64,000 nt of DNA from assembly GCF_001665685.1 (NCBI RefSeq), contig NZ_LZTB01000039.1, forward strand, positions 1 through 64,000, read 5' to 3'. The translations under genes and the position numbers were made by a program. This document shows positions 8,985 to 19,240 of the stretch, piece by piece. A model generated the notes under the pieces. That model worked only from the letters and a program-made list of their open reading frames with translations, did not search any database and was not told where the DNA came from. Position 1 is the stretch's first letter, and each line of letters starts with the position of its first letter. Source of the DNA: Mycobacterium sp. 852013-50091_SCH5140682 (lineage in GTDB: Bacteria > Actinomycetota > Actinomycetes > Mycobacteriales > Mycobacteriaceae).

Positions 8985-9812
8985 TCAGGAGTCGGTGAAC
9001 TCCGCGCGCCGGTTCTGCTGGAACGCGCGGGTGCCCTCACGGAAGTCGTTGGACGCCAACAGTTGAAGCTGGCCTTCCCGCTCGAGGGCGAACGCGCTGT
9101 CGAGATCGCTCAGGGTGGCCGCGTTGATGGCGTGCTTGGTCTTGCGCAACGCCACGGCCGGGCCGGTCCGCAGCTTGGACAACACCTTGTCGACCGCGGC
9201 GTCGAGCTCGGCGGCCGGGTACACGCCGCTGATCAGGCCCCAGTCGTAGGCGTCGGAGGCGGTGAGGCGTTCGGCCAGCAGCGCGAGCCGCATCGCGCGG
9301 ATGCGGCCGACGTTCGCGGCCACGAGAGCCGATGCGCCGCCGTCGGGCATGAGCCCGATCTTGGTGAACGCCAGCAGGAAGAACGCCTGATCCGCGGCGA
9401 GCACCACATCGCACGCGAGGGCGAGCGACACGCCGACCCCTGCGGCTGGGCCTTGCACCACGGCCACAACGGGTTTCGGCAGCGCCACGATGGATCCCAC
9501 GGCGCGGTTGGCCGCATCGAGCACGCCTTCGGCGTCGTGGCTGTCCGCGTTCTGGTCGTCTTCGCTGATGCCCGCACCGGAGCTGAATCCCCGGCCCGCG
9601 CCGCCGAGCCGCACCACGCGTACCGCCGGATCGGTCGCCGCGAGTTCCATCGCGTCGGCGACGGCGACCAGCATGTCCTGGGTCAGCGAATTGAGGCTGT
9701 CGGGCCGGTTGAGCGTCACCGACAGCACGCCGTCCGCGAGGCTGACAGAGAGGTCGTCGATGCCCGGGTAATCGCGGGTGTCGGGCTCGGTACGGGCGTC
9801 GGTGGAAGTCAT
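8985..9812 (-). CDS. Crotonase family protein (EchA10-like), isomerase-type active site
   Basis: A 275-residue crotonase. ATG 9812 has AAGGTG eight bases upstream. The oxyanion segments are SSGAGISED and GPAAGVGVSLALACD. The two hydratase glutamates are absent: the GGGxE position reads GVGVS, and an aspartate occupies KIGLMPDGG, as in PaaG-type isomerases. It therefore probably performs isomerisation or another crotonase reaction rather than simple hydration. It is divergent from mcr, as echA10 is from mcr in M. tuberculosis (Rv1142c/Rv1143). Confidence 0.82.
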   Translation of the reverse strand: MTSTDARTEPDTRDYPGIDDLSVSLADGVLSVTLNRPDSLNSLTQDMLVAVADAMELAATDPAVRVVRLGGAGRGFSSGAGISEDDQNADSHDAEGVLDAANRAVGSIVALPKPVVAVVQGPAAGVGVSLALACDVVLAADQAFFLLAFTKIGLMPDGGASALVAANVGRIRAMRLALLAERLTASDAYDWGLISGVYPAAELDAAVDKVLSKLRTGPAVALRKTKHAINAATLSDLDSAFALEREGQLQLLASNDFREGTRAFQQNRRAEFTDS

Positions 9813-9922
9813 CAGATGCACCTTAAGTCGGGGCCGGTTGTAGGCGATGCCACTCGAGAAGGTTATACAAGTAAGCTATGTCGGCGGTCAACCAAGGCCG
9901 AACACGCGAAGGGCGGATGAGC

Positions 9923-11008
9923 ATGGCAGGACCACTGCAGGGGTTGCGCGTTGTGGAGCTGGCCGGCATCGGCCCGGGCCCGCACGCGGCGATGATTCTC
10001 GGCGACTTGGGCGCGGACGTGGTGCGGATCGAGCGACCCAGCAAGGCCTCCGGCACGCCGAGCGCTGATGCCATGCTGCGTAACCGCAGATCCGTCGAAG
10101 CCGACATGAAGAGCGACGAGGGCCGGGAACTGGTGCTCGCGCTCATCTCGAAGGCCGACGTGCTGATCGAAGGCTTCCGTCCCGGGGTCACCGAGCGCCT
10201 GGGCCTCGGGCCCGAGGACTGCGCGAAAGTCAACGAGCGCCTGATCTATGCGCGGATGACGGGCTGGGGCCAGCAGGGTCCACGGGCGCTGCAGGCCGGG
10301 CACGACATCAACTACATCTCGCTCAACGGTCTGCTGCACGCCGTCGGGCGCAACGGCGAGCGGCCGGTGCCTCCGCTGAACCTGGTCGGCGACTTCGGCG
10401 GGGGCTCGATGTTCCTGTTGGTCGGCATCCTCTCGGCGCTGTTCGAGCGGCAGACCTCCGGCAAGGGCCAGGTGATCGACGCAGCGATGGTCGACGGCTC
10501 CAGCGTGCTGATGCAGATGATGTGGAGCTTCCGGGCTCAGGGCATGTGGAGTGACGAGCGCGGCGTCAACATGCTCGACACCGGTGCGCCCTACTACGAC
10601 ACCTATGAGACGTCGGACGGGAAGTACATCGCCGTCGGCGCGATCGAACCGCAGTTCTACGCCGAGCTGCTCAAGGGTCTCGACCTCGACGCCGCCGACC
10701 TGCCGGGGCAGAACGACGTCGCCCGCTGGCCCGAGCTGCGCGAGATCTTGACCAAAACCATTGCGGCACATGACCGCGACCACTGGGCGTCGGTGTTCGA
10801 CGGCACGGATGCGTGCGTGACGCCGGTGCTGTCGTTCGCCGAGGTGCTCACCGAACCGCACATCGCGGAGCGTGACACGTTCTATGACGACCGCGGCAAC
10901 CTGCAGCCGATGCCTGCGCCGCGGTTTTCCCGCAGCGCTCCGGCCCGGCCGATGCCGCCGGGAGCGCGCGGCGCTGACACCGAAGCTGTCCTGCGCGACT
11001 GGGTATAG
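9923..11008 (+). CDS. mcr: Alpha-methylacyl-CoA racemase
   Basis: A 361-residue class III CoA-transferase-fold protein closely resembling M. tuberculosis MCR (Rv1143), which also begins MAGPL. It epimerises 2-methylacyl-CoA so that branched acids and the sterol side chain can enter beta-oxidation. The catalytic pair is visible as His127 (AGHDINYIS) and Asp157 (VGDFGGG), one residue offset from MCR His126/Asp156. ATG 9923 is chosen over ATG 9917 because of the MAGPL start and nine-base spacing from AGGG. The SDR gene follows. Confidence 0.93.
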   Translation: MAGPLQGLRVVELAGIGPGPHAAMILGDLGADVVRIERPSKASGTPSADAMLRNRRSVEADMKSDEGRELVLALISKADVLIEGFRPGVTERLGLGPEDCAKVNERLIYARMTGWGQQGPRALQAGHDINYISLNGLLHAVGRNGERPVPPLNLVGDFGGGSMFLLVGILSALFERQTSGKGQVIDAAMVDGSSVLMQMMWSFRAQGMWSDERGVNMLDTGAPYYDTYETSDGKYIAVGAIEPQFYAELLKGLDLDAADLPGQNDVARWPELREILTKTIAAHDRDHWASVFDGTDACVTPVLSFAEVLTEPHIAERDTFYDDRGNLQPMPAPRFSRSAPARPMPPGARGADTEAVLRDWV

Positions 11009-11060
11009 TCCCAACCGACTAGTTGGTCGGCACGGGGCCGGCCGGAGAGGAATGCGGTAC

Positions 11061-12849
<1,789 letters not shown>

Positions 12850-12906
12850 TGGCCATCACGGCATGGGGTGCTGAGAAGCGCCCTTGACGGGCAAACTCAA
12901 CATGTG

Positions 12907-12932
12907 AAGCGCGCGCCGCGAGGCGCGCGCTT
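12907..12932. terminator. 11-bp hairpin with TTTCTC tail
   Basis: AAGCGCGCGCC and GGCGCGCGCTT pair perfectly across GCGA, followed on the + strand by TCTC. It lies two bases from the stop of the small reverse-strand gene and can serve both directions. Confidence 0.75.
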
Positions 12933-12934
12933 TC

Positions 12935-13090
12935 TCATACCGCTGTACGGAGCGGCTGGAAGTCGTCAAACTGCTCCGACGTATCACCCTCGACGAGGAC
13001 ATCGCCGTGGTAGAGAGCGTCGAAGTCGACCTTGATGACATCTGCACTGGTGTCGTCGATCCACATGTACTGAACAGTAGGTGTCACCAT
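12935..13090 (-). CDS. Small acidic hypothetical protein (51 aa)
   Basis: A reverse-strand reading frame of 51 codons from ATG 13090 (MVTPTVQYMWIDDTSADV...) to TGA 12935. The product is acidic and has an ordinary soluble-protein composition, unlike the Ser/Arg-rich translation of the other frame here. It is followed two bases later by a strong hairpin, which supports it being a transcribed gene. There is no clear ribosome site; a second start (Met9) is possible. The function is unknown. Confidence 0.55.
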   Translation of the reverse strand: MVTPTVQYMWIDDTSADVIKVDFDALYHGDVLVEGDTSEQFDDFQPLRTAV

Positions 13091-13181
13091 TAAGGAATCT
13101 TTGAGTCACGATTCGGAAAATGGTGGCAATACTTACTTCGCGGTAGGTTTCCGGCGGGTTCGGCGACTCGGGGCCGGGTTT

Positions 13182-13715
13182 TCAGCTCCCGCTGTGCGTG
13201 AAATGGATCGGGTTGGAGCCGTTGAGGGCGATCCAGGTCACGATCGCGATGACCACGCCCGCCACCAGCATGGCGATCGCGACGGAACGCGTGCCGCGGG
13301 CCCGGCCGAAGACCCGGTGATCGATCGACAGGGTTCCGGCGCCGGTGAACAGCAGGGCCGCCGCGGCGAAGGCCACCATGAACGGAACGTTGAAGGGCTG
13401 CGACCAGAACGCGCCACCCGATGCGTTCACCGCCCAGGCGTCGACCATCGCCGAGATCACGGCGAGGGCCGCGAGCGGCGTCAACACTCCGAGTAGCAAG
13501 CCGATGCCGCCCAAGGTCTCGGCGGCGGTCACCATGAAGGCTGCCAGCGGCGACAGTCGCCAGCCCCCGCTCTGCATGAACCCGGTGACGGCGCCGAAGT
13601 CGAAGGCCTTGATCAGGCCCGCCTGCAGCATCGTGGCGCCGGTGGCGACGCGCAGGATCAGCAGACCGATGTCCGTGGTTGTGGTTTCCGTGCGGAGAGC
13701 TGTGGTGGTCGTCAT
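13182..13715 (-). CDS. DoxX family membrane protein
   Basis: A 177-residue protein with four predicted membrane segments, beginning LLILRVATGATMLQAGLIKAFDFG and containing AAETLGGIGLLLGVLTPLAALAV, the DoxX signature. DoxX proteins accompany quinone or redox functions; in mycobacteria some interact with SodA and SseA, but no such partner is adjacent. ATG 13715 is preferred to ATG 13748, which would add a charged, atypical leader. It is divergent from the MmpL gene. Confidence 0.85.
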   Translation of the reverse strand: MTTTTALRTETTTTDIGLLILRVATGATMLQAGLIKAFDFGAVTGFMQSGGWRLSPLAAFMVTAAETLGGIGLLLGVLTPLAALAVISAMVDAWAVNASGGAFWSQPFNVPFMVAFAAAALLFTGAGTLSIDHRVFGRARGTRSVAIAMLVAGVVIAIVTWIALNGSNPIHFTHSGS

Positions 13716-13823
13716 GACTACTAGACCTGTCGTCGGCCGGAATTTCATCTCGTGCGCATCAAGTGTGAACGTTTCGCGGTCGTACGCCGTATGAATCAGC
13801 GAGGCCGGCGTTGACGGCCCTAA

Positions 13824-13852
13824 GTTATCGGAGTTAAGTTAACGTCGATAAC
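13824..13852. promoter_or_regulatory. Two-tier dyad operator at the mmpL promoter
   Basis: A 29-base dyad: outer arms GTTATCG and CGATAAC and inner arms GTTAA and TTAAC centred on one base, with only two mismatched pairs between tiers. TTGACG at 13811-13816 and TTAAGT at 13834-13839 are 17 bases apart, so the dyad covers the -10 region. The start codon is 22 bases downstream. It is the likely binding site of the TetR protein encoded at 16140. Confidence 0.7.
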
Positions 13853-13873
13853 GGGTCGTGGGAAGGAACCGAC

Positions 13874-16150
13874 GTGCTGAACCGGATCGCTCATCTGGCC
13901 ATCGCCGCGCCCAGGCGCATCCTCGTCGTCGCCGCATTGGTCATGGCCGCAGCCGCGATTTTCGGTATCCCCGTCGCCAAAAGCCTGTCCGCCGGTGGCT
14001 TCCAGGACCCGTCGTCGGAGTCCGCCCGCGCTGCCAAGCTGCTCTCGGACAAGTTCGACCGCGGTGACATGCAGCTGGTGATCAGCGTGACTGCCGACCA
14101 CGGAGTACACAGTGCCGCCGCGACGGCCGCGGGCACCGACATCGTCACCGCGCTGCAGAACTCTCCGGACGTGACGCAGGTCAGCTCGGCGTGGACAGCG
14201 CCTCCTCCTGCCGCGGCCGGTCTGATCAGCAAGGACGGCCGCACCGGGCTCATCGTTGCGGGCATCGGCGGTGGTGAGAGCGGGGCGCAGAAGCATGCCA
14301 AAGAGCTGACGGACCGTCTCGTGCACGACCGCAACGGTGTCACTGTGCGCTCCGGCGGCGAGGCCATGATCTACGTCCAGATCAACGGGCAGAGCGAGAA
14401 AGACCTGCTGATGATGGAGTCCATCGCCATCCCGCTCAGCTTCGTGGTGCTGGTCTGGGTGTTCGGTGGGCTGCTGGCCGCCGCTCTGCCGCTGGCCGTC
14501 GGCGGGTTCGCGATCCTGGGATCGCTGGCGGTGCTGCGCGGCTTCACCATGATCACCGACGTGTCGATCTTCGCTCTGAACCTCACCGTGGCCATGGGGT
14601 TGGCCCTGGCCATCGACTACACGCTGCTGATCATCAGCCGGTATCGCGACGAGCTCGCCGACGGCGCCGCGCCCGAGCAGGCTCTGGTGCGGACCATGAC
14701 GACCGCCGGACGCACAGTGCTGTTCTCGGCATTGACCGTAGCGCTGTCGATGGTCGCCATGGTCCTGTTCCCGATGTACTTCCTCAAGTCGTTCGCCTAC
14801 GCAGGAATCGCGGTGGTGGGCTTGGCGGCGCTGGCCGCCATCGTCATCGCCCCCGCGGCGATCGTGTTGCTCGGCGACCGCCTCGACGCCTTTGACGTCC
14901 GGCGCTTCGCCCGCCGCATCCTCGGCAGGCCCGAACCTGTGCGCGGGCCGGTGGACCACACGCTCTGGTACCGCATGACGAAACGCGTTATGCGACGGTC
15001 ACTTCCGATCGCGGTGACGCTGGTCGCGGTGCTGCTGTTGCTGGGTGCGCCGTTCCTCGGGATCAAGTGGGGATTCCCTGACGATCGGGTGCTGCCGCAG
15101 TCGGCGTCGGCGCGTCAGGTGGGCGACGAGCTGCGGACGGCCTTCGCGGCCGACGCGGCGACGACGGTCACCGTCGTCGTCCCCGACGCCTCCGGTCTCA
15201 CACCCGCCGATCTCGACCGGTACGCCGGTGCGCTGTCGGCGGTCACCGACGTGACCTCGGTGTCCGCCCCGGGTGGCACCTTCGTCGGGGGACGGCCGGT
15301 AGGCCCGCCGTCGGCGGCGACCGGGCTCAAGGACGGCAGCGCATACCTCAGCGTCGGCAGTAGCGCACCACTGTTCAGCACCGCGTCCGAGAAACAGCTG
15401 GACGCGCTGCGGGCCGTACCTGCCCCGGCCGCGGTGCAGTTGACCGGCACCGCGCAGACCAACCGGGACAGCTCGGTGGCCATCACGTCTCGGCTCCCGC
15501 TGGTGCTCGGCGTGATCGCGGCCATCACGTTCATCCTGCTGTTCCTGCTCACCGGCAGCGTGGTGCTGCCGCTGAAAGCGTTGTTGCTCAACGTGTTATC
15601 GCTGTCCGCGGCGTTCGGCGCGCTGGTGTGGATCTTCCAGGACGGCCATCTGGGCGCGCTGGGCACCACGCCCACCGGAACGCTCGTCGCGAACTTGCCG
15701 GTGCTGCTGTTCTGCATCGCCTTCGGACTGTCGATGGACTATGAGGTGTTTCTGGTGTCGCGGATCCGCGAGTACTGGCTCGAATCCGGTGAGACCTCTC
15801 CACGCGCACGGAACGACGAGGCGGTGGCGCTCGGACTGGCCCGCACGGGCCGCGTGATCACCGCAGCGGCACTGCTGATGTCGATATCGTTCGCCGCGCT
15901 CATCGCGGCTCAGGTCGCGTTCATGCGGATGTTCGGGCTGGGGCTGACGTTGGCCATCCTCGTCGACGCCACCCTGGTCCGCGTCCTGCTGGTACCCGCG
16001 TTCATGCATATGTTGGGGAAGTGGTCCTGGTGGGCGCCCGCCCCGTTGGCCCGCCTGCATCGTCGGATCGGCATCAGCGAATCCAACACTGCGCCAACCA
16101 AACCCGTCGAACGGGAATGCGCCGCTGCCGGCGTGGCGGATGCTGGGTGA
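13874..16150 (+). CDS. mmpL13: MmpL13-type RND transporter, single intact gene
   Basis: A 758-residue RND-superfamily transporter with two repeats, each with one helix, a large extracytoplasmic loop and a five-helix bundle. The first bundle contains the proton-relay type segment AMGLALAIDYTLLIISRYRDEL, the second AFGLSMDYEVFLVSRIREYWLE. It starts at GTG 13874 with GGAAGGA upstream. Position after mcr and the SDR and before a methyltransferase matches Rv1145/Rv1146, where M. tuberculosis has the gene split as mmpL13a/b; here it is unbroken. The exported lipid is unknown. Its stop overlaps the TetR start. Confidence 0.85.
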   Translation: MLNRIAHLAIAAPRRILVVAALVMAAAAIFGIPVAKSLSAGGFQDPSSESARAAKLLSDKFDRGDMQLVISVTADHGVHSAAATAAGTDIVTALQNSPDVTQVSSAWTAPPPAAAGLISKDGRTGLIVAGIGGGESGAQKHAKELTDRLVHDRNGVTVRSGGEAMIYVQINGQSEKDLLMMESIAIPLSFVVLVWVFGGLLAAALPLAVGGFAILGSLAVLRGFTMITDVSIFALNLTVAMGLALAIDYTLLIISRYRDELADGAAPEQALVRTMTTAGRTVLFSALTVALSMVAMVLFPMYFLKSFAYAGIAVVGLAALAAIVIAPAAIVLLGDRLDAFDVRRFARRILGRPEPVRGPVDHTLWYRMTKRVMRRSLPIAVTLVAVLLLLGAPFLGIKWGFPDDRVLPQSASARQVGDELRTAFAADAATTVTVVVPDASGLTPADLDRYAGALSAVTDVTSVSAPGGTFVGGRPVGPPSAATGLKDGSAYLSVGSSAPLFSTASEKQLDALRAVPAPAAVQLTGTAQTNRDSSVAITSRLPLVLGVIAAITFILLFLLTGSVVLPLKALLLNVLSLSAAFGALVWIFQDGHLGALGTTPTGTLVANLPVLLFCIAFGLSMDYEVFLVSRIREYWLESGETSPRARNDEAVALGLARTGRVITAAALLMSISFAALIAAQVAFMRMFGLGLTLAILVDATLVRVLLVPAFMHMLGKWSWWAPAPLARLHRRIGISESNTAPTKPVERECAAAGVADAG

Positions 16151-16838
16151 CGTGATACAGCCCCTCAAGCGCAGACGTGCCCCACGCGGTTCCGGCGAGC
16201 AACTACGCGAGGAGATTCTTGACGCCGCCACCGAACTCCTGCTCGAAACCGGCCACGCCAAGGCCGTGTCGATCCGGTCGGTGGCTCAGCGGGTGGGCGT
16301 CACGCCGCCGTCGATCTATCTGCATTTCGCCGACAAGGACGCGTTGCTGGACGCCGTGTGCGCACGCTACTTCGAGAAACTCGACGAGCAGATGCAGGCG
16401 GTCGCCGACCAGCCGTCGGCGATCGAAGTGCTGCGCGCACAGGGTCTGGCCTATGTCCGATTCGCTCGGGACACCCCCGAGCTGTACCGCATCGCCACCA
16501 TGGGTGAGGGCAGGCCCGGCAGCGATGTCGACCTGACACTCAACAGTTCGGCGTTCATGCACCTGCGAACCTCCGTGGAAGCACTCATCGCCGAAGGCGT
16601 CTACCCGGAAGGTGACGCCACCGCGATGGCGCTGGAACTGTGGACCGCGGCCCATGGCGTCGCGGCCATGCTGGTCGCCAAGCCGTATCTGCCGTGGGGA
16701 GACGCCGAGGAATTCGCCGACCGGGTATTGCGGGCGGTCTGTCTCGGGCAGATCGTCGGGGGCATGATCGGAACCGACGTGGCGCCGAGCGACACCGTCG
16801 CCCGGCTGAAGGAATTCGCCGAAGGGATTCACCAATGA
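16140..16838 (+). CDS. TetR family regulator
   Basis: A 232-residue regulator with the N-terminal helix-turn-helix at residues ~25-70 (REEILDAATELLLETG, SIRSVAQRVGVTPPSIYLHFADKDALLDAV) and a TetR_C_33-like ligand domain. It overlaps the mmpL stop by 11 bases, and its own stop overlaps the methyltransferase start (ATGA), so the three genes form one operon. It probably represses that operon through the dyad at 13824. GTG 16152 is an alternative start. Confidence 0.88.
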   Translation: MLGDVIQPLKRRRAPRGSGEQLREEILDAATELLLETGHAKAVSIRSVAQRVGVTPPSIYLHFADKDALLDAVCARYFEKLDEQMQAVADQPSAIEVLRAQGLAYVRFARDTPELYRIATMGEGRPGSDVDLTLNSSAFMHLRTSVEALIAEGVYPEGDATAMALELWTAAHGVAAMLVAKPYLPWGDAEEFADRVLRAVCLGQIVGGMIGTDVAPSDTVARLKEFAEGIHQ

Positions 16839-17473
16839 GCACTCCGACCATCGTCGACAACCCGTTCTTCGCTCGGGTGTGGAAAACGCTGTCGAGCTAC
16901 GAGCCGGATGCGCTGCGCAGGCTGCGGGCCGAGAACCTGTCCGGGCTCACCGGCCGGGTCCTCGAAGTCGGCGCAGGTACCGGCACAAACTTCGCGCTAT
17001 ACCCCGAGACCGTCACCGAAGTCGTCGCCATCGAACCCGAACGCCATCTCGCCGAGGTGGCGCAGCAGGCCGCGGCCGCCGCGTCGGTACCCATCACGGT
17101 GACCGGTGAAACCGCCGAACAGTTCGCGAGCTCCGAGCCGTTCGACGCGGTGGTGTGCTCGCTGGTGCTGTGTTCCATCGAGGACCCGGGTTCGGTTCTG
17201 CGGCAACTATTTTCGGTGCTGCGCCCGGGTGGGCAACTGCGTTACCTCGAGCACGTGGCGAGCTCGGGCTACAAAGACCGGTTGCAACGGATCGCCGATG
17301 CCACCGTCTGGCCGCGGCTGCTGGGTAACTGCCACACGCATCGCGACACCGAGCACACCATCGTCGAGGCCGGGTTCGTGATCGACGGGGCGCGACGCGA
17401 ATGGGTGTTGCCCTCGTGGGTGCCGCTGCCGGTGTCGGAATGGGCGATCGGGCGTGCGGCGCGGCCGGCCTGA
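16835..17473 (+). CDS. SAM-dependent methyltransferase (METTL7-like, Rv1147-like)
   Basis: A 212-residue class I methyltransferase. Motif I is VLEVGAGTGTNFALYP, the acidic motif II VVAIEPERH, and VVCSLVLCSIEDP and GGQLRYLEHVAS follow. GNCHTHRDTEHTIVEAGF near the C-terminus is characteristic of the METTL7/UbiE-related group, some of which methylate thiols. It is coupled to the TetR gene by ATGA overlap. Its position corresponds to Rv1147. The substrate, possibly a thiol or lipid linked to the transporter, is an inference. Confidence 0.83.
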   Translation: MSTPTIVDNPFFARVWKTLSSYEPDALRRLRAENLSGLTGRVLEVGAGTGTNFALYPETVTEVVAIEPERHLAEVAQQAAAAASVPITVTGETAEQFASSEPFDAVVCSLVLCSIEDPGSVLRQLFSVLRPGGQLRYLEHVASSGYKDRLQRIADATVWPRLLGNCHTHRDTEHTIVEAGFVIDGARREWVLPSWVPLPVSEWAIGRAARPA

Positions 17474-17488
17474 CGCTCGGCGGGGTGC

Positions 17489-18346
17489 CTACGCCTTGCT
17501 GTCCAGGTAGCACTCGAGCTTGTTCAGGCGCGGTTGGGAGGACGGGTCTTCGACGGCGACTGCTGCGACACGGCAGGCGGTTTCGAGGGCGACCCGACGC
17601 GGAACAGCCCGGGTGAGGGCACAAGTCAGAGCCGCAAAGAAGGCATCGCCTGCGCCGACTGTGCTCACCACTCGGCTGACCGGGAAGGCCTCCAGCGCTT
17701 CGGTTTTGCATCCCCGTTCCCAGAGTTCGGCTCCCTGCGCGCCCCGCGTCACCGCCACGAGCTCGGCGTCAGCGAGTTCCGGCATGTCGCGGTACTCCTC
17801 GGCGTTCACCACAAACAGGTCGGCACGGTCGAGCAGCGTGGCCGGGATAGGTTGACTTGGAGAGGGATTGACGGCGACCAGCCCCTCGAATTGCTCTGCG
17901 GCGTGGACCACTTCGTGGATCGGGATCTCGAACTGCAACATCAGCGCGTCGGCGTCGGCAATGGCGGCAGGCGACGCTGCGGTGTGCGCGTTGGCACCGG
18001 GAACGACGACGATGCTGTTCTCACCGGCCCGGTCGACGCCGATCAGCGCCATACCGGAAGGAAGTACGTCATCGAACTCGACGGTGCTCACGTCGACGCC
18101 GAAGCTCTCCAACTGCTCGCGCAGCCAGACTCCGTCGGCATCGTTACCGACCGCGCCGATCATTCTGCTGCGGCCGAGCAGCTGCGCGGCGGCGGCGGCC
18201 TGATTGGCGCCTTTGCCTCCGAGCCCGCGGACGACGCGATGTGCCAGCACCGTCTGTCCAGGCCGTGGCAGGGTATCGACTTCGACAGTCAGATCGAGGT
18301 TGATACTGCCCAGGACGGCGATGAGTGGTTCGGGGCCTGTCGGCAT
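17489..18346 (-). CDS. Ribokinase-like PfkB sugar kinase
   Basis: A 285-residue PfkB-family kinase. The substrate-binding start is VLGSINLDLTVEVD, with GGKGANQAAAAAQLLG (ribokinase signature 1) and STVGAGDAFFAALTCAL carrying the catalytic aspartate and anion hole. Both ribokinase signatures are intact, and it is slightly shorter than E. coli RbsK (309). It is last in the LacI-led operon, three bases after the ureohydrolase stop. It would phosphorylate a sugar released from the imported compound, perhaps ribose from an N-riboside. Confidence 0.87.
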   Translation of the reverse strand: MPTGPEPLIAVLGSINLDLTVEVDTLPRPGQTVLAHRVVRGLGGKGANQAAAAAQLLGRSRMIGAVGNDADGVWLREQLESFGVDVSTVEFDDVLPSGMALIGVDRAGENSIVVVPGANAHTAASPAAIADADALMLQFEIPIHEVVHAAEQFEGLVAVNPSPSQPIPATLLDRADLFVVNAEEYRDMPELADAELVAVTRGAQGAELWERGCKTEALEAFPVSRVVSTVGAGDAFFAALTCALTRAVPRRVALETACRVAAVAVEDPSSQPRLNKLECYLDSKA

Positions 18347-18349
18347 GGT

Positions 18350-19240
18350 CTATTCCGCCGACCTTTCGGTTCCTGCGAGAGGCAGCCCGTGCAAGATCGA
18401 GCGCAGCGCCACGGCTTCGCGGGGCACGAATTCGGCCACCGTCAGTCCGACCAGGTCGAACTCTTCCGCGATGGCCGCGATAGTGCGCAATGCGGTCGCC
18501 TTCGAGATTCCGCCCTTCTCCCATGCCATTCCGAAGGCGAGTTCATCGCTGTCGATCACATCGAGGTCGAAGTGGACCGCCACATGGCGGACTCCGCTGT
18601 CGCGGATCCAGCCAAGGACTGCGTCGACGAATGGCTCGGTGTCGGCGGGCGGCACCAGGCGCAGCCCCCATGACTCATGCGTGTGGCTGTCTTGGTCGTC
18701 CCATGCGTGCACCCCCGCGAGCAGGATCCGATTTGACGGCAGGGTGGCCGTCATGGCCTCGAGGACGTCGCTGTCGCCGCGCCCTGACAGATGGCTGACC
18801 ACCATGGTGTTGAAGCCCCGGTTCGGGCCGCCGGGCAGGTTGCAGTCGGCGTGACTGTCGAGCCAGATGACGACAATGTCGTCGGCGTACCGTTCGGCGA
18901 GGTAGCCGAACGGTGTCAGGCTGACGGCGCACGTGCCACCGAGAGTGAGGACGCGGTCGGCGTTCGCATCGCGAATGAGCGACAGCGCTTCCGAGTGCTG
19001 ACGAAGCATCTCGTCCTTTCCGACGATGCCGTCGATCTCGGGCAGGTCATGGCTGTAGTCGGGCACCTCGACGCGGGCCGTGGGGCCATGGTGCCGGGGA
19101 GCCAGCGCGGCGGTGAGTTGTCCACCGAGACCGTAGACAGTGCGGCTTTCGGCGACCTCGAGGCCAAGGGTGTAGTGAGCCACGGCCTGCGGCTCACCGC
19201 CCTGCCATTGCGGCCATTCGAGTCTCAATGTGGTCATCAT
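18350..19240 (-). CDS. Ureohydrolase (arginase/agmatinase) family protein with altered metal site
   Basis: A 296-residue member of the arginase fold. WLDSHADCN (Asp128, His130, Asp132) and HFDLDVID supply most ligands of the dimanganese centre, and LTVAEFVP replaces the usual VEVNP. The canonical GGDH motif reads GGTC (Thr103, Cys104), so the first histidine ligand is a cysteine. It may hydrolyse a guanidino, formimino or ureido bond of an unusual substrate or use a different metal. ATG 19240 overlaps the permease stop (ATGA). Confidence 0.8.
   Translation of the reverse strand: MMTTLRLEWPQWQGGEPQAVAHYTLGLEVAESRTVYGLGGQLTAALAPRHHGPTARVEVPDYSHDLPEIDGIVGKDEMLRQHSEALSLIRDANADRVLTLGGTCAVSLTPFGYLAERYADDIVVIWLDSHADCNLPGGPNRGFNTMVVSHLSGRGDSDVLEAMTATLPSNRILLAGVHAWDDQDSHTHESWGLRLVPPADTEPFVDAVLGWIRDSGVRHVAVHFDLDVIDSDELAFGMAWEKGGISKATALRTIAAIAEEFDLVGLTVAEFVPREAVALRSILHGLPLAGTERSAE

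Noticed and set aside
12856-13047. 63-codon reverse frame beside the small gene
   Set aside because: Ser/Arg-rich low-complexity translation crossing the terminator hairpin; the 51-codon frame is the plausible gene.
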